A stretch of DNA of 53,340 nucleotides from Verrucomicrobiota bacterium (GCA_004321905.1 SCQF01000045.1:1-53340), one strand, 5' to 3'. Counted from the first letter of the stretch, positions 1 to 8,305 are shown. Made by a program: numbers and translations. Notes: generated from the sequence alone by a model not told the origin.

Positions 1-24
1 GGAGGATCAAGCCGCCTGAACCTT

Positions 25-50
25 TTGGCCCACGGGTACCCGTGGGCCAA
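25..50. repeat. perfect 26-bp palindrome
   Basis: The half-site TTGGCCCACGGGT is followed directly by its exact reverse complement with no loop. It lies at the window edge upstream of a decayed gene, in DNA with no supported coding region. It could be a protein-binding dyad or part of another dispersed palindrome family. Its partner gene cannot be judged because the left side is cut off. Confidence 0.7.
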
Positions 51-195
51 GTAAACAAACGAACCATCAACACCGATGACTACGGCTCACCCAATGTGCG
101 AAATATTCTGGACACAACCGACGCAGCCCCTTCCTTCTGCCCCCCTGACATACGTTGCGCCCACCTCCACCCGCCCTACCAACCGTTCGCGTCCA

Positions 196-743
196 CTACG
201 AACCATCACGCTTGTGCAAAAAGGCGTCAGCCCCTTGCCGCATCACGCGCAGGACCAAGCTGGGATCAGGGTCGCCGGTGATGACTACGACGGCCGTGGC
301 GCTGCCCACGGGAGCAAATTCGGTAATCAACCCTTCGGCGTTTTCATCAGGCAAATGATAATCCAATAACACCACATCCGCCGGCTGCTGTAAGAAGTGC
401 GCCCGCGTTTCGGCGTTGCTCTGCACAATCGTCGTAAGATAATTCTGGTTCGCGAAATTTTTTGCGAAAACCGCGCCATTTCCTGATCGTCCTCCACGAT
501 CAGTACGCGCTTGGGAATTTTCGGTTTTTCCCCGGCCCACAAGGCGTTGACCACTTGGATAAAGGTTTCCGGTACAACAGGACTGGGCAGAAAGGCGTTG
601 GCGCCCGTGAAGGTGCGAAATCCGGGCGCGCGCAGCAACCGGTCACAGCTTTCCCGCCCAGCCCTTTCACACCCACGGCAGAGTGGAAAAAAACATCGGG
701 AACACAAGGACAATCTCGGCAGAAGATGAACTTGACATGCCAA
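196..743 (-). pseudogene. frameshifted response regulator receiver protein remnant
   Basis: Two minus-strand frames together spell a receiver (REC) domain. One frame gives KRVLIVEDDQEMARF. The other gives NYLTTIVQSNAETRAHF, then VVLLDYHLP with the phospho-acceptor Asp, VVVITG with the conserved Thr, and ADAFLHK with the conserved Lys. The frame changes at about 455-470, where T and A homopolymer runs occur. Upstream, GANAFLPSPVVPETFIQVVNALWAG resembles the end of a preceding receiver domain, so the ancestor may have had tandem receivers. The reading frame stops just after the conserved Lys, so helix 5 and any output domain are missing. I infer a decayed two-component regulator. A sequencing error at the homopolymer is the alternative for the frameshift, but it would not explain the short C-terminus. 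Confidence 0.55.
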
Positions 744-776
744 GGTTGGCCATTAAAGTCTCCGCGTTCCGCTGAT

Positions 777-851
777 TCCGACGTAGCTCAATGGTAGAGC
801 GGGTGACTGTTAATCACTAGGTTACAGGTTCGAGTCCTGTCGTCGGAGCCA
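777..851 (+). tRNA. tRNA-Asn (anticodon GTT)
   Basis: The cloverleaf can be drawn by eye. The acceptor arm TCCGACG pairs with CGTCGGA. The anticodon loop CTGTTAA holds GTT. The T arm ACAGG-TTCGAGT-CCTGT is complete. The 3-prime CCA is encoded. It is read on its own, 24 bases before the first dyad repeat and well before the rhamnulokinase gene. Confidence 0.95.
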
Positions 852-874
852 ATTTTTCCACCACACCCGCGGGC

Positions 875-924
875 TTTTCCAAACCTTGGAAAATGAACCC
901 GCGTTGTTTTCCAACGTTTGGAAA
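875..924. repeat. paired TTTTCCAA-N3-TTGGAAAA dyad, locus 1
   Basis: There are two dyads at 875-893 (loop ACC) and 907-924 (loop CGT), with starts 32 bp apart. It lies between the tRNA and the rhamnulokinase promoter. It belongs to the dispersed family discussed in the findings. Confidence 0.9.
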
Positions 925-951
925 TTCGTGGCGCCGGCTTGGTTACTTTTC

Positions 952-979
952 TTGCGCCCAGGCAACTCATCCCTATAAT
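952..979 (+). promoter_or_regulatory. putative sigma70-type promoter of rhaB
   Basis: TTGCGC at 952-957 is followed by a 16-base spacer and a perfect TATAAT at 974-979. About 29 bases separate the -10 from the ATG. The ribosome binding site AAGGAG at about 999-1003 fits this start. This is seen in sequence only; no transcription start is known. Confidence 0.6.
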
Positions 980-1008
980 GGCCGCGCTTAACCCAAAAAG
1001 GAGCAGCC

Positions 1009-2484
1009 ATGGCGAAGACAACGAACTATCTGGCCCTCGACCTCGGCGCGGAAAGCGGACGCGCGATCGTCGGGACGTTCGACGGCAAGAAACTTGTGCT
1101 CAAGGAACTGCACCGGTTCCCCAACGGCCCGGTCAAAGTCGGCCAGCGGATGCACTGGGACGCGTTGCGGCTCTTTGCCGAAATGAAGACCGGACTGAAG
1201 AAGGCGCAGGAAATCTACGGCAAGCTCGAAAGCCTCGGCATTGATACGTGGGGCGTGGACTTCGGCCTGCTCGACGCCCAGGGCGAACTACTCGGCAATC
1301 CCGTCCACTATCGCGACGCGCGCACCGACGGCATGGTCGAAGCTGCGTTCAAGCGCGCGCCGCGCGCGGCGTTCTATCGCGCCACGGGCATTCAGTTCAT
1401 GCAACTCAACTCGGTCTTCCAACTTTTCGCGCTGGCGCAGGCCCAGTCGCCACAACTCGCCGCCGCCAAGCAACTGTTGTTCATGCCGGATTTATTCAAC
1501 TATTGGTTCACCGATCGCGCGGTCATTGAGCGCACGATTGCCAGCACCAGCCAATGCCTCGACCCGAAAAGCGGGAAATGGGCTACGGCGGTGCTCAAGA
1601 AACTCGGCATTCCGACACAGATTCTCGGCAAGATCGTCGAGCCAGGCGCGGTAATCGGCTCACTCACAGCACAAGTTGCGGAAGAAACCGGCGCCAAAGG
1701 CCTCAAGGTTGTCGCCCCCGGCGGACACGATACCGCGTGCGCTGTCGCCGCCGTGCCAGCGGCGATCAAAAACTACGCCTATTTGAGCAGCGGCACCTGG
1801 TCGCTGATGGGCATGGAACTCGATAAGCCCGTCGTCACCGATGCGAGCTTGAAATATAATTTCACCAACGAAGGCGGCGTGTGCGACACGATCCGCTTCC
1901 TGAAAAATATCTCCGGGCTCTGGCTGGTGCAGGAATGCCGGCGCACGTGGGCCGCACGCGGCGAAGAACTCGATTACGCGACGATCACGAAACAGGCGGC
2001 CGCAGCGCCGTCGCTCTCCGCGTTCGTGGACCCGAACCACGCCGATTTCCTGACCGCCGGCGATATGCCCGCGCGCATCCAGAAATTCTGCAAGCGTACC
2101 GGCCAGAAAGTGCCGAAGACCAAGGGCGAGATCATTCGCGTCGCGCTGGAGAGCTTGGCGATGAAATATCGCTGGGTGCTCGAGCGCCTCGAAGAACTCA
2201 CCGGCCAAAAAGCCGAAGTACTCCACATTGTCGGCGGTGGTACACAGAACAAGCTGCTTAACCAACTCGCGGCGAACGCAGTTGGTCGTCCGGTCATCAC
2301 CGGTCCGATCGAGGCTACCGCTGTGGGCAACATCCTGATGCAAATGCTGGCGACGAAGAAAATCAAGTCGCTCGCCGAAGGTCGCAAGATCGTACGCGCC
2401 TCGTTCCCGACCGATACCTATAAACCGCAAACCGCCGCTGCGTGGGACGCGGCCTATCAGCGCTTCCTGAAAATCCAAGGATGA
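1009..2484 (+). CDS. rhaB: rhamnulokinase
   Basis: This 491-residue FGGY-family sugar kinase phosphorylates L-rhamnulose to rhamnulose 1-phosphate in the cytoplasm, the second step of rhamnose breakdown. The N-terminal ATP-binding motif YLALDLGAESGRAIVG and the segment IDTWGVDFGLL are typical of RhaB rather than of xylulose or glycerol kinase. The C-terminal half has the second ATPase lobe (VVAPGGHDTACAVAAVP, LSSGTWSLMG, HIVGGGTQNKLLNQLAANA). Length matches the family (about 480-490). The ATG follows AAGGAG by about five bases and a clear promoter lies upstream. The next two genes run in the same direction and probably form an operon with it, but no isomerase or aldolase is in the window, so the rest of the pathway must lie elsewhere. 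Confidence 0.93.
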   Translation: MAKTTNYLALDLGAESGRAIVGTFDGKKLVLKELHRFPNGPVKVGQRMHWDALRLFAEMKTGLKKAQEIYGKLESLGIDTWGVDFGLLDAQGELLGNPVHYRDARTDGMVEAAFKRAPRAAFYRATGIQFMQLNSVFQLFALAQAQSPQLAAAKQLLFMPDLFNYWFTDRAVIERTIASTSQCLDPKSGKWATAVLKKLGIPTQILGKIVEPGAVIGSLTAQVAEETGAKGLKVVAPGGHDTACAVAAVPAAIKNYAYLSSGTWSLMGMELDKPVVTDASLKYNFTNEGGVCDTIRFLKNISGLWLVQECRRTWAARGEELDYATITKQAAAAPSLSAFVDPNHADFLTAGDMPARIQKFCKRTGQKVPKTKGEIIRVALESLAMKYRWVLERLEELTGQKAEVLHIVGGGTQNKLLNQLAANAVGRPVITGPIEATAVGNILMQMLATKKIKSLAEGRKIVRASFPTDTYKPQTAAAWDAAYQRFLKIQG

Positions 2485-2487
2485 GAT

Positions 2488-2558
2488 TGAACAGAAGATA
2501 ACGAAGAAACAAAGTCGGAGTTCACTTTATCTTCGTTTCTTTGTTTTTCTTCTGTTCA
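2488..2558. repeat. ACAGAAG-type long palindrome, copy 1
   Basis: TGAACAGAAG near the left end pairs with CTTCTGTTCA at the right end. Inner parts (ACGAAG, AACAAAG) also pair, giving a hairpin of about 70 bases. A second copy of the same family separates panB from panC. Here it fills the whole gap between rhaB and the PHP gene and could modulate readthrough in the operon. Confidence 0.75.
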
Positions 2559-2567
2559 AAAAAACTT

Positions 2568-3899
2568 ATGAGCAACATTGAACAACTTGAGCAGCAACTC
2601 GATGACTTCAGTCCAACACGCCGCCATGAAGCCCTGACCGCACTCGCAACGGCCGCGCATGCCGGCAAACATCCGCTGCCCGCACCGGGCGTGGCGCATA
2701 ACCTGCACGCGCACACGTTCTTCAGCTATAATGCCTATGGTTACTCGCCGAGTCGTTTCGCTTGGCTTGCACGCAAGGCCGGCCTCGCGCTCGGTGGCAT
2801 TGTGGATTTCGATGTGCTCGATGGCCTCGAAGAATTCCAAGCCGCTCGCCGTCTGCTCGATCTGCCCGGTACCATCGGTATGGAGACGCGTGTCTTTGTC
2901 CCGGAATTCGAGCAGTGGGTCATCAATTCGCCGGGCGAACCGGGCGTGGCCTACACGATGGGCATCGGCTTCCCGCGCCGGCAGATTCCCGCCGATGCCG
3001 AGAAGTTCATGGCCAGCCTGCGCTGCACCGCCGAACAACGGAATCGCGATTTGCTCACACGCGTCAATGCTTTCATGGCGCCGGTCGCGTTGGATTATGA
3101 GAAAGACGTGCTCCCACTGACGCCCGCTGGCAACGCGACCGAGCGGCACATCTGCCTGGCTTACGCACGCAAGGCGCAGCGGCAGTTCCCCGATGCCGTG
3201 TCGCTCAAAAAATTCTGGATCGAAAAACTCGGCTCCGACGCAGAAAAAGTAGATTTACCCGAAGGCGCGAAGCTGGAAAACCTGATCCGCGCGAAGACGA
3301 TGAAAAAGGGCGGTGTCGGCTATGTCCAGCCCAGCCCGACTTCGTTCCCAACGCTAACTGATTTCAACAAATTCGTCCTCGCCTGCGAAGCCATCCCGAC
3401 GCTGTGTTGGCTCGATGGCACCAGCGACGGCGAGCAGCGGATCGAAGAATTGCTCCGCGTCTTCCAGCAAAGCGGCGGCGCGGCGCTGACGATCATTCCC
3501 GACCGCAACTACAAGCCCGGCGTGCAGGATCAGAAGCTAAAGAACCTCTGCCACATCGTGGATATCGCGCAGAAACTGCATCTGCCCATCACGGTTGGCA
3601 CGGAGATGAACAGTCCTGGCAACAAGTTTGTGGATTCATTCGAGACCGTGGAACTCCGGCCGCTCGTGCCGGTATTTTTGCGTGGCGCGCACATCGTCTA
3701 TGCCCACGGCGCGCTTCAGCGCGAGGCGGGCAAGGGCTATTTGAGCGCGTGGGCCAAGCAAAATTATCCGAACATCGCGGAACGTAACGCGTTCTTTGAA
3801 CAAGTTGGCAAGGTGCTACGCCCGTCGCGCGAGGCCGCGCTCGCCGCATTGCCGCAAAACGCGACGCCGGCGCAGATTTTGGCGGCGGTGACGAAATAA
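2568..3899 (+). CDS. PHP-fold metal-dependent protein, rhamnose locus
   Basis: This 443-residue protein has a PHP (polymerase and histidinol phosphatase) metal site. Seen directly: the HxH motif in NLHAHTFFSYNAYG at about residue 45, a Glu in GMETRVF, and a late His in HIVYAHGA. The second PHP motif, usually TDHD, reads GIVDFDVLDG, so the His is missing and the metal set is altered. The start chosen is the ATG giving MSNIEQLEQQL; the codons upstream lie inside the palindrome. It sits between a rhamnulokinase and a sugar-type dehydrogenase, so a role in deoxysugar metabolism is likely. The reaction is unknown. A phosphatase or a sugar-phosphate hydrolase acting on a rhamnose intermediate is the best guess. 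Confidence 0.65.
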   Translation: MSNIEQLEQQLDDFSPTRRHEALTALATAAHAGKHPLPAPGVAHNLHAHTFFSYNAYGYSPSRFAWLARKAGLALGGIVDFDVLDGLEEFQAARRLLDLPGTIGMETRVFVPEFEQWVINSPGEPGVAYTMGIGFPRRQIPADAEKFMASLRCTAEQRNRDLLTRVNAFMAPVALDYEKDVLPLTPAGNATERHICLAYARKAQRQFPDAVSLKKFWIEKLGSDAEKVDLPEGAKLENLIRAKTMKKGGVGYVQPSPTSFPTLTDFNKFVLACEAIPTLCWLDGTSDGEQRIEELLRVFQQSGGAALTIIPDRNYKPGVQDQKLKNLCHIVDIAQKLHLPITVGTEMNSPGNKFVDSFETVELRPLVPVFLRGAHIVYAHGALQREAGKGYLSAWAKQNYPNIAERNAFFEQVGKVLRPSREAALAALPQNATPAQILAAVTK

Positions 3900-3908
3900 T
3901 TTGGCTGG

Positions 3909-3927
3909 TTTTCCAAGGCTTGGAAAA
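3909..3927. repeat. single TTTTCCAA-N3-TTGGAAAA dyad, locus 2
   Basis: This is one complete dyad with loop GGC, without a second copy 31-32 bp away. It is followed at once by a larger GC-rich palindrome (3938-3989). It lies in the gap between the PHP gene and the dehydrogenase. Confidence 0.85.
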
Positions 3928-3937
3928 CGGAGAAAAA

Positions 3938-3989
3938 GTAGGGGCTGCGCTTGCCGCAGCCCGCGGGCGCCGACAAGCGGCGCCCCTAC
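3938..3989. repeat. GTAGGGGC...GCCCCTAC palindrome, copy 1
   Basis: The outer arms GTAGGGGC and GCCCCTAC enclose two inner hairpins (GGGCTGCGC/GCCGCAGCCC-like and GGGCGCC/GGCGCCC). A relative with the same outer arms occurs at 31148-31210, where it ends a truncated gene. The family looks like a non-coding mobile or hairpin repeat. Confidence 0.75.
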
Positions 3990-4006
3990 AGAAACAGGAG
4001 AAAAAC

Positions 4007-4822
4007 ATGAGCTTGAAATTGTTGCAGGACAAAATTTGCGTGTTGACCGGCGGGGCACAGGGTCTCGGCCAAGCGTTAAGCCTACGAATGGCCGAAGAAG
4101 GCTGCCACGTGGTGATTGCCGATCTCAAGGAAGACCTACTCAAGGCGACTGCGGCGGGAGTCGCGGAGAAAACCGGTCGTAAAGCGATCCCGGTGAAGTG
4201 CGACGTGACGCAGGAAGCCGACGTTCAGAATCTCTTCGATGTGGCGATGAAGAATTTCGGCCGTGTGGATGTCGTCGTTTCCAACGCTGCGATTCTGATC
4301 GCCGAGCCGATCTGCAACGCGAACGCCGAGAAATGGCGCGCGGTGATGAACGTCAATCTATTCGGGAATTTCTTGGTCTGTAAGCACGCCTGCCGGATCA
4401 TGAAAGCGCAAAAGTCCGGTTCGATCATCCAGATCAACTCGAAGAGTGGCAAGAAGGGCAGTGCGGCGAACAGCGCGTACGCCGCAAGTAAGTTCGGCGG
4501 CATCGGCCTCGTGCAGAGCGTCGCACTGGAAATGGCCAAGTTTAACGTCCGCTGCAACGCGATCTGTCCGGGCAATCTGCTCGAGTCGCCGCTGTGGACT
4601 GACCCGAACAACGGCTTGTTTGTCCAGTATTTCAAAGCCGGGAAAGTGCCGGGCGCGAAGTCGCTGGAAGACGTGAAACAATTCTATGTGGATCAAGTTC
4701 CGCTGCGGCGCGGCACGACCTACGCCGACATCGGCAATGCCGTCACTTTTCTCGCCAGTGATCTCTCCAGCTACATGACCGGTCAGGCGATCAACGTCAC
4801 CGGCGGCCAGGAAATGCGCTAA
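4007..4822 (+). CDS. short-chain dehydrogenase, sorbitol-6-phosphate 2-dehydrogenase-like
   Basis: This 271-residue classical SDR has the nucleotide-binding glycine motif TGGAQGLGQA at residues about 13-22, an acidic residue in VIADL suggesting NAD preference, NAA at SNAAIL, and the catalytic Ser-Tyr-Lys set (INSKSG, YAASK). The C-terminus ITVTGG-type INVTGGQEMR is typical. Overall it resembles SrlD-like sugar-phosphate or polyol dehydrogenases. The ATG follows CAGGAG; longer readings run through a palindromic repeat and are unlikely. It is co-directional with rhaB and the PHP gene and ends at a strong terminator, so it is probably the last gene of a rhamnose-related operon. A lactaldehyde or rhamnose-oxidising role is possible; the substrate is inferred only. 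Confidence 0.85.
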   Translation: MSLKLLQDKICVLTGGAQGLGQALSLRMAEEGCHVVIADLKEDLLKATAAGVAEKTGRKAIPVKCDVTQEADVQNLFDVAMKNFGRVDVVVSNAAILIAEPICNANAEKWRAVMNVNLFGNFLVCKHACRIMKAQKSGSIIQINSKSGKKGSAANSAYAASKFGGIGLVQSVALEMAKFNVRCNAICPGNLLESPLWTDPNNGLFVQYFKAGKVPGAKSLEDVKQFYVDQVPLRRGTTYADIGNAVTFLASDLSSYMTGQAINVTGGQEMR

Positions 4823-4840
4823 ATCGTTCTCGCGCAAACA

Positions 4841-4884
4841 CACGGGCGACGCGAAAAAAAGTTCGCGTCACCCGTGCTTTTTTT
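4841..4884 (+). terminator. rho-independent terminator after the dehydrogenase
   Basis: CACGGGCGACGCGA pairs with TCGCGTCACCCGTG across an A-rich loop, with a single G-U-type mismatch. It is followed by C and seven T residues. It closes the rhamnose-type operon. Confidence 0.9.
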
Positions 4885-4929
4885 CAAAGAAAAAAATGGT
4901 GCATTTTCACAGCCAAAATCAGGGCGAAA

Positions 4930-4977
4930 CCACAATAGCTGGTGTCGAACGCTTGACATCGCCACAGGATATTGATT
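4930..4977 (+). promoter_or_regulatory. putative tandem NrdR boxes over the nrdD promoter
   Basis: Two 16-base sites, 4930-4945 (CCACAATAGCTGGTGT) and 4962-4977 (CCACAGGATATTGATT), match the NrdR box consensus acaCwAtATaTwGtgt at about 12 and 11 of 16 positions. Their starts are 32 bp apart, the usual three-turn spacing of NrdR box pairs. A perfect -35 TTGACA lies between them at 4953-4958, and a weak -10 (TTTCAT, 4976-4981) follows at 17 bases. Repression of the reductase genes by NrdR is established for this regulon; its action here is inferred. Confidence 0.55.
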
Positions 4978-5041
4978 TCATCGCGCCCGTGGTTTGGTTG
5001 AGTTTTGGATGTGAATGGGGTTAAATTTTTGTGAGGAAATC

Positions 5042-7768
5042 ATGGCAAATCCTGCCGAAGTAAACAGTGCTTCAATCATACAAACCCGCTTGGATGGGTT
5101 CCGCAAACGCGATGGACTGGTGACGCCTTTTCAGCATGAGAAAATCACCACGGCCATTCGTAAGGCCGCAGAGAGTGTTACGCGGCATGGTGGCGTGACC
5201 GCGCCGGCCGATATGCCGGAACGGGTCACCGATTGCGTGTTGGAACAGTTGGGCCAGTCACAGAGCGAATATTTTGTGGCGTTGGACGAGCAAGGGCATC
5301 GCATCGCGCACATTGAGGACGTGCAGGATTTGGTCGAGGTCGTGCTCGCGGAACAGGGCTATGCGGCGGTGGTCGCGGCCTATAAACGTTACCGCAAGCT
5401 GCGCGAACTGGCGCGCGAGCACATTCGGGTCCGTGACGCGCACCACGGTTCGAACAAGGACGTGACCGATGCGAGCTTGCTACTGGTCGAATCTGTTTCG
5501 ACCGACGAGACGCTGCCGTGGGACCGCGCGCGCATCGTCAAGCAGTTGGCGGAAAAGATTCGGATGCCGGCGGAGGTCGCGGCCGGCATTTCGAAGGCGG
5601 TCGAGAATCAGGTGATCGCCGGCGGGCTGAAAACCGTCAGTTCGAAGCTGATCCGCGAGTTGGTGAACAATGAGCTGGCGGCGCGCGGCTACCGTGCCGA
5701 ATTGCAGGACCTCTCGCTCTACAGCGTGCCGCGCGATTATCTCGACCAACTGATGTTCACCAAGAGCGTCGAGAACAGCAACATCGTCAACAACAACCCC
5801 GAGGCGGTGAACCTCGGCATCGCCGAGTTGATCCTGAAACAATGGGCAATGGACACGATCTTCTCGCCGGACGTGAAGCACGCGCACAACACCGGCGCGG
5901 TGCACCTGCACGACCTAGGCTATCCGCACCGCGTCTATTGCTCGTCGCACTCGGTCGAATATGTGAAGAAATACGGACTGATGGGTCTGAGTAACCTGAA
6001 CACGGAGAGCAAGCCGGCGCGTAGCGCGTCGGTGCTGACCGGCCACCTAAACACATTCCTCGCCTCCATGCAGTCGAACTACGCCGGTGCACTCGGATTG
6101 GCCTATCTCAACATCCTCTACGCTCCGTACCTCGAAGGCATGGACGCCAAGCACCTCAAGCAGGTGGCGCAGGAGCTGATCTTCAACGGTTCGCAGAACG
6201 CGTTTTCGCGCGGCGGCCAGACACTCTTTCTGGACTTCAACATCCACAGTGGTGTGCCCAGCTATCTCAAGGACGTGCCCGCGGTTGGCCCCGGCGGCAG
6301 TTACATGCTACTCAAGTCCGATGGCCGCAAGCTTCCTCTGACGGAGCACCGGCGTGACGAGAAAACGCCGGGCGGTTGGCATCTGATGGACCTCTATGCC
6401 ATCGAGAATGGCCAGCGCCGATTGGTACTGCGTGAGGTGGTGGACGCACAAAAAGGTGTGGTCTACGACAAAGACGTCGCGGCGACGCTGGCGACCAATG
6501 GCGAACGTATCATCACCTACGGCGATTACACCGAGATTGCGCAGAATTTCTCCCGCGCACTGCTGGAGGTCTGGGAAGACGGCGACAAGAACGGTCGCGT
6601 CTTCGAATTCCCGAAGTGCGACTTTCACATCAGCGAGGAGACGTTCTCCGACCCCGCGCAGTACGCAATCTTCCTGCGTGCTTGCGAGGTCGCCAGCCGC
6701 AACGGCTCGACCTACTTCATCTTCGACCGCGACGCCGTCACGCTTAGCGCCTGCTGCCGGCTACGCACGACGATTCAGGACAACTACCTGCTACGCCATC
6801 CCGAAAGCCTGCGTTTCTGCGGCTTCCAGAACGTCACAATCAACATCCCGCAATGCGCCTACACCGCCGCACGCAAGGGCCGCAAGGACCTCGGCGGATT
6901 ACTGGAGGAAATTGATCGGATGCTGAACATCGCCGTGCAGGCACACCTGCAAAAGAAGGCGAAGATCGCCGAGATGATCTCCGAACCGGGCCGCCCGCTC
7001 TGGCAGATCGGCAAAGACGCGTGCGACGGCAAGCCCTACGTCGAACTCGACAAATGTACCTATATCATTGGCCTGATCGGCGTGAACGACGCCGTGCAGT
7101 TTCTGCTCGGTCGCCAGCTCCACGAGGACACCGCAGCGATGGACATGGCGCTCAAGGTCGTCGCGCACATGTTCCTGCGTGTCCGCGAGTTCACAGAAAA
7201 ATACGGCCTCAAGTTCAGCCTTGAGGAATCGCCCGCCGAGAGCGCGGCACGGCGGCTGGCCAAGGCCGACCTCGTCTTCTTCCCGGCCGAGGCGCGCGGC
7301 ATCGTCAAGGGCGATAGCGAGGACGTGGCCTACTACACCAACAGCATCCATCTGGCCCCGGAAGCGGAGGTCGGCCTCGTCGAACGTATCCGCGAACAGA
7401 GCAAGTTCCACAGCCTGATCGAGTCCGGCGCGATCATCCACGCCTTCGTCGGCGAGGAGCAGCCGTCGCCGGAATCCATCGCCCGCCTTGTGCGCGAGAC
7501 CTTCTTCCGTACGCAGTCGGCCCAACTCACCATCTCGCCGGAGTTCACCTATTGCAACGAGTGCGGCCACAACATGCGCGGCCTGCACGAAAGTTGCACC
7601 GTGTGCCACACCGACAACGTTGAGCAGGAGACGCGCGTCGTCGGCTATTTCAGCAAGGTCAAGAATTGGAACAAGTCCAAGCGCTATGGCGAGCTGCTCG
7701 CCCGCCAACGCGGGCGCTATCGCGTGGAGACGGCGGAAACCTTGCTGGTTGGAAAAGCGGAAATTTGA
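5042..7768 (+). CDS. nrdD: anaerobic (class III) ribonucleoside-triphosphate reductase
   Basis: This 908-residue glycyl-radical enzyme reduces ribonucleotides to deoxyribonucleotides without oxygen. The N-terminus holds an ATP-cone (VTPFQHEKITTAIRKA, about residues 18-110). A second cone-like segment follows (DETLPWDRARIVKQLAEKI, about 150-235). The catalytic barrel follows, with the SACCRLRTT segment at about 567-575 holding the active-site Cys region. The C-terminus has the zinc site TYCNECGHNM...CTVCH (about 837-858) and the radical motif RVVGYFSKVKNWN at about 865, where Gly would carry the radical. The ATG is preceded by GAGG; the extra upstream codons lack a better site. The downstream thioredoxin-like gene and nrdG are co-directional and supply reductant and activase functions. 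Two apparent ATP-cones make it longer than the E. coli enzyme (about 710). Confidence 0.95.
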   Translation: MANPAEVNSASIIQTRLDGFRKRDGLVTPFQHEKITTAIRKAAESVTRHGGVTAPADMPERVTDCVLEQLGQSQSEYFVALDEQGHRIAHIEDVQDLVEVVLAEQGYAAVVAAYKRYRKLRELAREHIRVRDAHHGSNKDVTDASLLLVESVSTDETLPWDRARIVKQLAEKIRMPAEVAAGISKAVENQVIAGGLKTVSSKLIRELVNNELAARGYRAELQDLSLYSVPRDYLDQLMFTKSVENSNIVNNNPEAVNLGIAELILKQWAMDTIFSPDVKHAHNTGAVHLHDLGYPHRVYCSSHSVEYVKKYGLMGLSNLNTESKPARSASVLTGHLNTFLASMQSNYAGALGLAYLNILYAPYLEGMDAKHLKQVAQELIFNGSQNAFSRGGQTLFLDFNIHSGVPSYLKDVPAVGPGGSYMLLKSDGRKLPLTEHRRDEKTPGGWHLMDLYAIENGQRRLVLREVVDAQKGVVYDKDVAATLATNGERIITYGDYTEIAQNFSRALLEVWEDGDKNGRVFEFPKCDFHISEETFSDPAQYAIFLRACEVASRNGSTYFIFDRDAVTLSACCRLRTTIQDNYLLRHPESLRFCGFQNVTINIPQCAYTAARKGRKDLGGLLEEIDRMLNIAVQAHLQKKAKIAEMISEPGRPLWQIGKDACDGKPYVELDKCTYIIGLIGVNDAVQFLLGRQLHEDTAAMDMALKVVAHMFLRVREFTEKYGLKFSLEESPAESAARRLAKADLVFFPAEARGIVKGDSEDVAYYTNSIHLAPEAEVGLVERIREQSKFHSLIESGAIIHAFVGEEQPSPESIARLVRETFFRTQSAQLTISPEFTYCNECGHNMRGLHESCTVCHTDNVEQETRVVGYFSKVKNWNKSKRYGELLARQRGRYRVETAETLLVGKAEI

Positions 7769-7777
7769 GGAGGAGTC

Positions 7778-8173
7778 ATGGCCAAGCATTATCGGGTTCT
7801 CGTGTTCGGCAAAAAAGATTGCGCCAAATGCAAGCAGCTCAACCAGCGGCTCGATGACCTGCTGGCCCTGCCCGATTGGGCGGAATTTGAGAAGTGCTAC
7901 TACGAGCTTGGTAGCACGGAAGGCCTCGTCGCCTTCTGCAAGGCCGAGTGTATCAACCCGCAGCGCATCCCGGCTTTCGTCGTCACGCGCTTCAACGAGA
8001 GCACCGGCACCTATGACTTTGTGCCGAACCCCGCGCCCGGTGCGGCCGATCCCATCTGCAAGACCGCCAAGCTCTACCAGCACCTCGGTCTGCAAACCGA
8101 TTACACCGGCGCCGGCCAAGGCGTTCTGCCGCCAAAAATGATCGAGGCCGTGTTGCAGCAAGCCCGCGTGTGA
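7778..8173 (+). CDS. thioredoxin/glutaredoxin-like protein in the nrd operon
   Basis: This 131-residue protein starts MAKHYRVLVFGKKDCAKC, with a redox CxxC at Cys15 and Cys18 after the first beta strand, as in the thioredoxin fold. Further Cys residues occur at FCKAECINPQ and ICKTAK. It lies nine bases after nrdD behind a very strong GAGGAG site and before nrdG, so it is translated as part of the operon. The natural inference is a dedicated disulphide or formate-independent reductant carrier for the class III reductase, comparable in role to NrdH for class Ib. It is not a standard NrdH or glutaredoxin by sequence, and the ring of extra cysteines is unusual. Confidence 0.75.
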   Translation: MAKHYRVLVFGKKDCAKCKQLNQRLDDLLALPDWAEFEKCYYELGSTEGLVAFCKAECINPQRIPAFVVTRFNESTGTYDFVPNPAPGAADPICKTAKLYQHLGLQTDYTGAGQGVLPPKMIEAVLQQARV

Positions 8174-8305
8174 GCGTAAACCGCTGAAGTGATGGAGTAC
8201 GGGAGTGATGGACTACTGGGTTCAATCCCCTTGCCGTAGTTTTTTGGCTTTCACCACGCCACGGCTCCGCGGCTCTGCACTTTTAAGTTTCAGGTTTCTC
8301 TTCCC

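Noticed and set aside
6899-8161. Long open frame antisense to nrdD and the thioredoxin-like gene
   Set aside because: It overlaps two well-supported genes and has the amino acid bias (Arg, Ala, Leu, His) of shadow frames.
8174-8305. A small gene between the thioredoxin-like gene and nrdG
   Set aside because: The stretch is GTGATGGAGTA-type filler with no start and ribosome binding site pair.
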